From Neckera pumila (Eukaryota; Streptophyta; Bryopsida; Hypnales; Neckeraceae), in assembly GCA_963969595.1 (NCBI GenBank), contig OZ018413.1:12451711-12515710 (forward strand): a stretch of 64,000 bases of DNA, in the 5' to 3' direction. A program made the position numbers and the translations under genes. Within the stretch, counting starts at the first letter, position 1; each line of letters opens with the position of its first letter. This document shows, in pieces, positions 60,401 to 64,000 of the stretch. Under the pieces are notes generated by a model. That model was not told the origin of the DNA and made no database searches. It worked only from the letters and a program-made list of their open reading frames with translations.

Positions 60401-61324
60401 CCCCTAAAGAACCAAGGTGATTTTCCTAACAAAAAACATTCAAAACTGTCATTTCTATTGCAAAGAGGAAAAAACTTTAAATTTTTCTTTTTTTACATAT
60501 TCAATCATAAGATCTGATACTAGACTAGTATATGAATATGTGGATGAAATTTCAGAAACATTGACCATGTAGATTGCAAGATATATGCATTTAAAGTGAA
60601 GAAAACAAGTTTTTTTACATCTTGCTTGACGAGATTTTTTGGCTTTGAATCTTTTTAGTTCAAATTTTTTGCACTACAAATTTTGATTTTCTACTTATTT
60701 ATATTATGTAGTTTAATTGAGAATCTACAAAAAAAATTTAGGAAAAAAAACACTTAATTTTCACTCATTAGGAAATTATTAAGTAGAGGTGGGTTCAAGA
60801 TTGAAGAAAAAACTAAATTGTTAATAGCTTTTAGATGGAATTGAATCACAAGAATCCCAATAGCAACATTGTTCTAGCAAAAGAATCTAACCTTGTCTAA
60901 CAAATTTTTTTGAAAAATTCTAAAAATTGCATTCAAAAATGAATTCTATAAGTTTTTTTTTCAAGAAGATGCTTAGATTGCCCGGAAAACTAAGATTGTC
61001 CATAACTTTCTCATTATTAGTCCAAATTGAATGAAACAAAGCTTCACATGTAGACAAAAATATAATATTTGAGAAAAAAAATTGGAAAAAAATTATTTTG
61101 ACTTTCTGTGATTTTTTTTGGGCTACCCGCCAAATTTCATTTTTGCTTTTTGTGCCATAACTTTTGCTCCCGAGCACCAATTAAAATAAAAGTTATTTAT
61201 TCACAAAGCTCTCACAAAAATCCACAACCTCAAAAAATCCCAAAAAATATCACTAAAAATTGAGACAATAGGAACTTACCCAGACCCAAATTGTCCTCCA
61301 AGGAGACAAATGGTCCTTTAGGGG
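60401..61324 (+). mobile_element. TTAA-type non-autonomous element (family T), copy 4, nested
   Basis: 924 bp between TTAA 60,397-60,400 and TTAA 61,325-61,328. The ends are CCCCTAAAGAACCAAGG and, in reverse complement, CCCCTAAAGGACCATTTG. It has inserted in the TA-flanked element at a site that reads gatcacTTAAggaatta, uninterrupted (on the minus strand) in the copy at 18.9-19.1 kb. No coding capacity; it is the best-preserved copy of the family. Confidence 0.85.
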
Positions 61325-61355
61325 TTAAGGAATTATAGAATCTGGAACTTATTAA

Positions 61356-61577
61356 TCCTTAAACGACACAGAGGCCATTTTCTGGTCGATGAATGACAGG
61401 GAATCAAACTGTATAGGATAGAAATGCAATCATTCATCCTTGAAATTAGTTGTGAAAAGGGGATATCTTCTACAATAGCTTGACTTCCAATTAATACTTT
61501 TGAATTTTTCAATGTAGATGATGTCACACGATAATGGAAAAGGATGATTTCCAAGGTCCCCCTGCGTCCTTTAAGGA
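61356..61577. mobile_element. Short TTAA MITE (second family), nested
   Basis: 222 bp between TTAA 61,352-61,355 and TTAA 61,578-61,581. The ends are TCCTTAAACGACACAGAGG and, in reverse complement, TCCTTAAAGGACGCAGGGG. The termini begin TCC and not CCCC, so this is a different family from copy 4 beside it, although it uses the same target. No coding capacity. Confidence 0.8.
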
Positions 61578-61744
61578 TTAATTCATAGCACCTTCGTTTT
61601 GATACCAAAATATCTGAAAACTCTAGGAAGGGTCCAAACACTATTGCTGTACACAAGAAAATTTTCCACCAAAAAAACCGTCCTCTTACATGCCTGTAAT
61701 TCCTGATGTAATTCCTGAAGTGATCAGAAATGGGTTGCCCTCCA

Positions 61745-62563
61745 TAGACGCATTTTTCCCCGCAGTCCCCTCCTCCTTGGGCATTGCCCTATACATACAG
61801 TAATCAACTGGCAGTGACAAACCTTTTAATTGAATTAAACTTGACTTTTAGTTAGAAATTAAATAATCAGAAACGTGGAATTAATGAGCTCTGACCTCCT
61901 CAATCATCAAAGGGGTTTTGTTCCCCTAACAAGGGAACACTGGGAACATGCACGGGAACCCTTTTGTATTTTCAAAATTTCAAAGCGTCCCACCCATCGG
62001 ATACCGCGGTTACAGGCTCCCGACCCCCTACAACCGTGCACATTCCCAGCCAGCCTTTCTTGTTGTCTCTCCGCAGGCTCTGGAATCCCGGAGAGGGGGG
62101 TTGGCGAGTTTCAGGGTTTGCTCACGGAAGCGATCCCGAAAACTGACCACGTTCCATCTTATTTCATTTCCTTCGCCCACTTCGAAACGCTCCGCTGACT
62201 CGTTTCTCTCCTACGCTTTGTCTGAACGAATTTGGTCTCAATTTGCGCAAGCATTCGTGGTTTGAAGCCTCAGTGTGGAGTTTTGGAGTGTTGGGAGTGT
62301 TGGGGTGTTGGAGTCTGAGAGTTTGAGTGTTGGGCTGGTGTTTTTTGGGTAAATTCGTGGCCATGCGATGCAAGGAGAGGGTGGGGAGGAGGTCTTGTAG
62401 GGTTTGGGGAGGGTTAGCGGTGGTATATCTTGGAAGGGGGGGAAGGGTTGTTGTTGGGTGGGTGGATATGTAGGGTGAAGTCTTTGTGTTTGTGGAGACT
62501 TGGGGGGAGGGTTTGAGAGCGAGAGCGAGAGCGAGAGCGAGAGCGAGAGCGAGAGCGAGAGAG
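61745..62563. promoter_or_regulatory. Promoter and leader of the right-edge gene, with (GAGAGC)n
   Basis: Composition turns gene-like from about 61,870. The leader is GT-rich (62,270-62,520) and ends in about seven GAGAGC hexamers (about 62,516-62,560) directly before the ATG. The repeat is in frame with the coding region, so slippage in hexamers would not shift the frame if translation began upstream; no upstream ATG in that frame was found. Confidence 0.55.
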
Positions 62564-64000
62564 ATGGATTCGAAGATGATGCAGAGCAGCCCAAGGCCGA
62601 CGGGAGGGCGCCGGATTGTGGCCGGGAAACGGCCCCGGCCGGACGACTCCAAGAACTGTGTGCGGAAGCTGCTGAAGCGGGAGATTAGTCGCGCGGGGAA
62701 CTGGGCGTTTAATCGGACGAACTCGCAGGAGAAGTTTCGCAACTTCCATTTGCAGGTGGGTTTTTGCGATTGCGTGGGATGAGATGGTGGGATTGATGGA
62801 TTGGTCTGTTGTGTTCTTGGTCGTCAATGGAGGTGTGGATTTTGAAATTGATCGGATTTTGTGGACTGCGGATGGCGGTGACGCTTAGCTGTGTAGGCAA
62901 TGTGATCGGAGTGTATTTCTTGTGTATTACGAAGGTGGTTTGGGCGAGACTTTCGCTTGTTAACTTCTTTTATTTAGGCCTGGGAAAGAATCTTTCGTAG
63001 TGCAGTGCTCCATTGTTGCTTGTGGTTTCTTTGCCGCTTGTAATCTTTCCAATGGGTTGAAAATTCGAGGGAAATAGGGTTCGACGAAAGGATGCTCCTC
63101 TGTCATGAGTCGATGTTTTTCCTCTCTTTGACTTCTCTACGTTTTGCGGCCTTTTAGTATGATCTTTTGTTGCAATGCTTCAGTGAGTGCTGAAATATGT
63201 TTCTCTGAAGTGAAGTTCGGTTTGACATATGTAAGGTTTGGAACTTTCATTTACAGGTGCGTGGCTGTTGATTTTGCTGAGACGGATGTTAGTATTGTCT
63301 TCGTGGACGTAAATGACGATGTGGATAGTGAATGGATCGGTTGTTGAGGTCGTTGGAAGGTCTGCAGATACTGTGCTTAGAGTCTTTTTCTTGTGTATTA
63401 TGGAGTGAAGAAGTGGAGGTTTGGATGACAATTTGGGCCTGCCAGCTTTGTGTATTAAGTTGTATCAGCTCGTACCTGGGAAATGTGCCATGCTTAATGT
63501 AACCCTCGTTCTTCGCTTGTGGTTTCTTTGTCGCTTGTAATCTTGCAGTAGATTGGAATTTCGAGGGATATAGGGTTTGATGACTGACTGTTTGGGGTTA
63601 ATTTCTGTTTGGGTCCACTTGTTTTTTTGGAATTTCCATTGTTTGGAAGCCTTTTGGTGTGATTTTTTGTTTGATAGTTCGATTTGAAGGAAACGGAATG
63701 CTTCATTGAGTGGCCATGTTTTTGTGAAGTGCATTTCGCTTTGACCTTAGTTATTCTCTTCGTCAGTTCCATTTAAACCCCCGTCACCGGATGGTATAAA
63801 TTGTGTATCATTGTTGCGAAAATCATCTGAGGTTATTTATGGCCGAGTAGATTTGTGTTTCAGAAGGGATCATTAACCGGCTTCGTTTTGTGTCACGTCT
63901 TACGGAAAGAGCTGGCCTATGCGTTGCTCGGAACGTGCTGCTGGTGTGTTCATTCGTTGGTTTTGATGGTGTTTCCCTTTCGGTGCTTTCAGGAGGAGTT
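62564..64000 (+). CDS. Unrecognised protein, first exon and start of second exon
   Basis: Exon 1 runs 62,564-62,755 (64 codons, phase 0) from ATG after the GAGAGC repeat to the donor tgcag-gtggg. The protein starts MDSKMMQSSPRPTGGRRIV and continues through a basic stretch to KLLKREISRAGNWAFNRT and FRNFHLQ. Exon 2 appears to begin at 63,993 after ctttcag with codons GAG GAG, giving an intron of 1,237 bp; other acceptors within the intron cannot be excluded. The exon is very GC-rich, unlike the intergenic DNA. The basic, low-complexity start followed by a helical segment would suit a nuclear protein, but no family is recognised. It continues beyond the window. Confidence 0.65.

Larger units (their letters stand above)
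60371..61744. mobile_element. TA-flanked MITE (as at 18.9 kb), split by two later TTAA insertions
   Basis: Three pieces, 60,371-60,400, 61,329-61,355 and 61,582-61,744, align in order with the reverse complement of 18,891-19,114. The outer ends (agagaaagcaatccatt on the left and tgggttgccctcc on the right) are decayed forms of that element's terminal repeat. The interruptions are the elements at 60,401-61,324 and 61,356-61,577, each flanked by duplicated TTAA. The right part also has an internal tandem duplication (gtaattcctgat, near 61,695-61,720). Confidence 0.8.

Overview
The window is nuclear DNA of a land plant or a close relative. It carries spliced plant genes with GT-AG introns of about 130-480 bp, a plastid-targeted RETICULATA-family gene, a plant-type TOM7, a plant-type ATG11, and short TTTAGGG-type (CCCTAAA) telomere-like repeats. 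Short introns and compact GC-richer genes set in AT-rich repeat sequence would suit a bryophyte or another early-diverging lineage, but the species cannot be fixed from this sequence.

Layout. 1-4,632 (minus): 5' two-thirds of ATG11, running off the left edge; eight exons resolved with consistent phases. 5.7-25 kb: gene-poor, AT-rich, with a CACTA element, a Helitron, a ~179-bp tandem repeat, a degenerate piggyBac transposase, small inverted-repeat elements and one unrecognised, possibly spliced gene (19.8-21.5 kb, minus). 26.0-31.7 kb (plus): complete eight-exon kinesin of the KIN-10A/PAKRP2 type. 31.8-38.2 kb: repeats. 38.3-39.5 kb (plus): intronless RETICULATA-RELATED gene. 40.5-42.4 kb (minus): complete four-exon JMJD7-like JmjC oxygenase gene. 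44.0 kb (plus): small LEA-like protein. 50.9-51.1 kb (minus): TOM7. 51-61.8 kb: dense DNA transposons. 62.6 kb to the right edge (plus): first exon of an unrecognised gene and the start of its second exon.

The genes are unrelated housekeeping functions (autophagy scaffold, phragmoplast kinesin, plastid envelope protein, protein hydroxylation, mitochondrial import) and form no pathway or cluster. The most informative part is the mobile DNA. I see no reverse transcriptase, gag or LTR pair; nearly every recognisable repeat is a DNA transposon. Three points stand out: (1) a small Helitron family, four copies with exact TC...CTAG ends at A^T sites, carrying a 12-bp minisatellite, with one insertion proven by relatives lacking it; (2) TTAA-flanked short elements with CCCCTAAAG-type ends alongside a broken piggyBac transposase; (3) a nested locus at 60.37-61.74 kb where two different TTAA elements sit in one older TA-flanked element whose uninterrupted relative lies at 18.89-19.11 kb.
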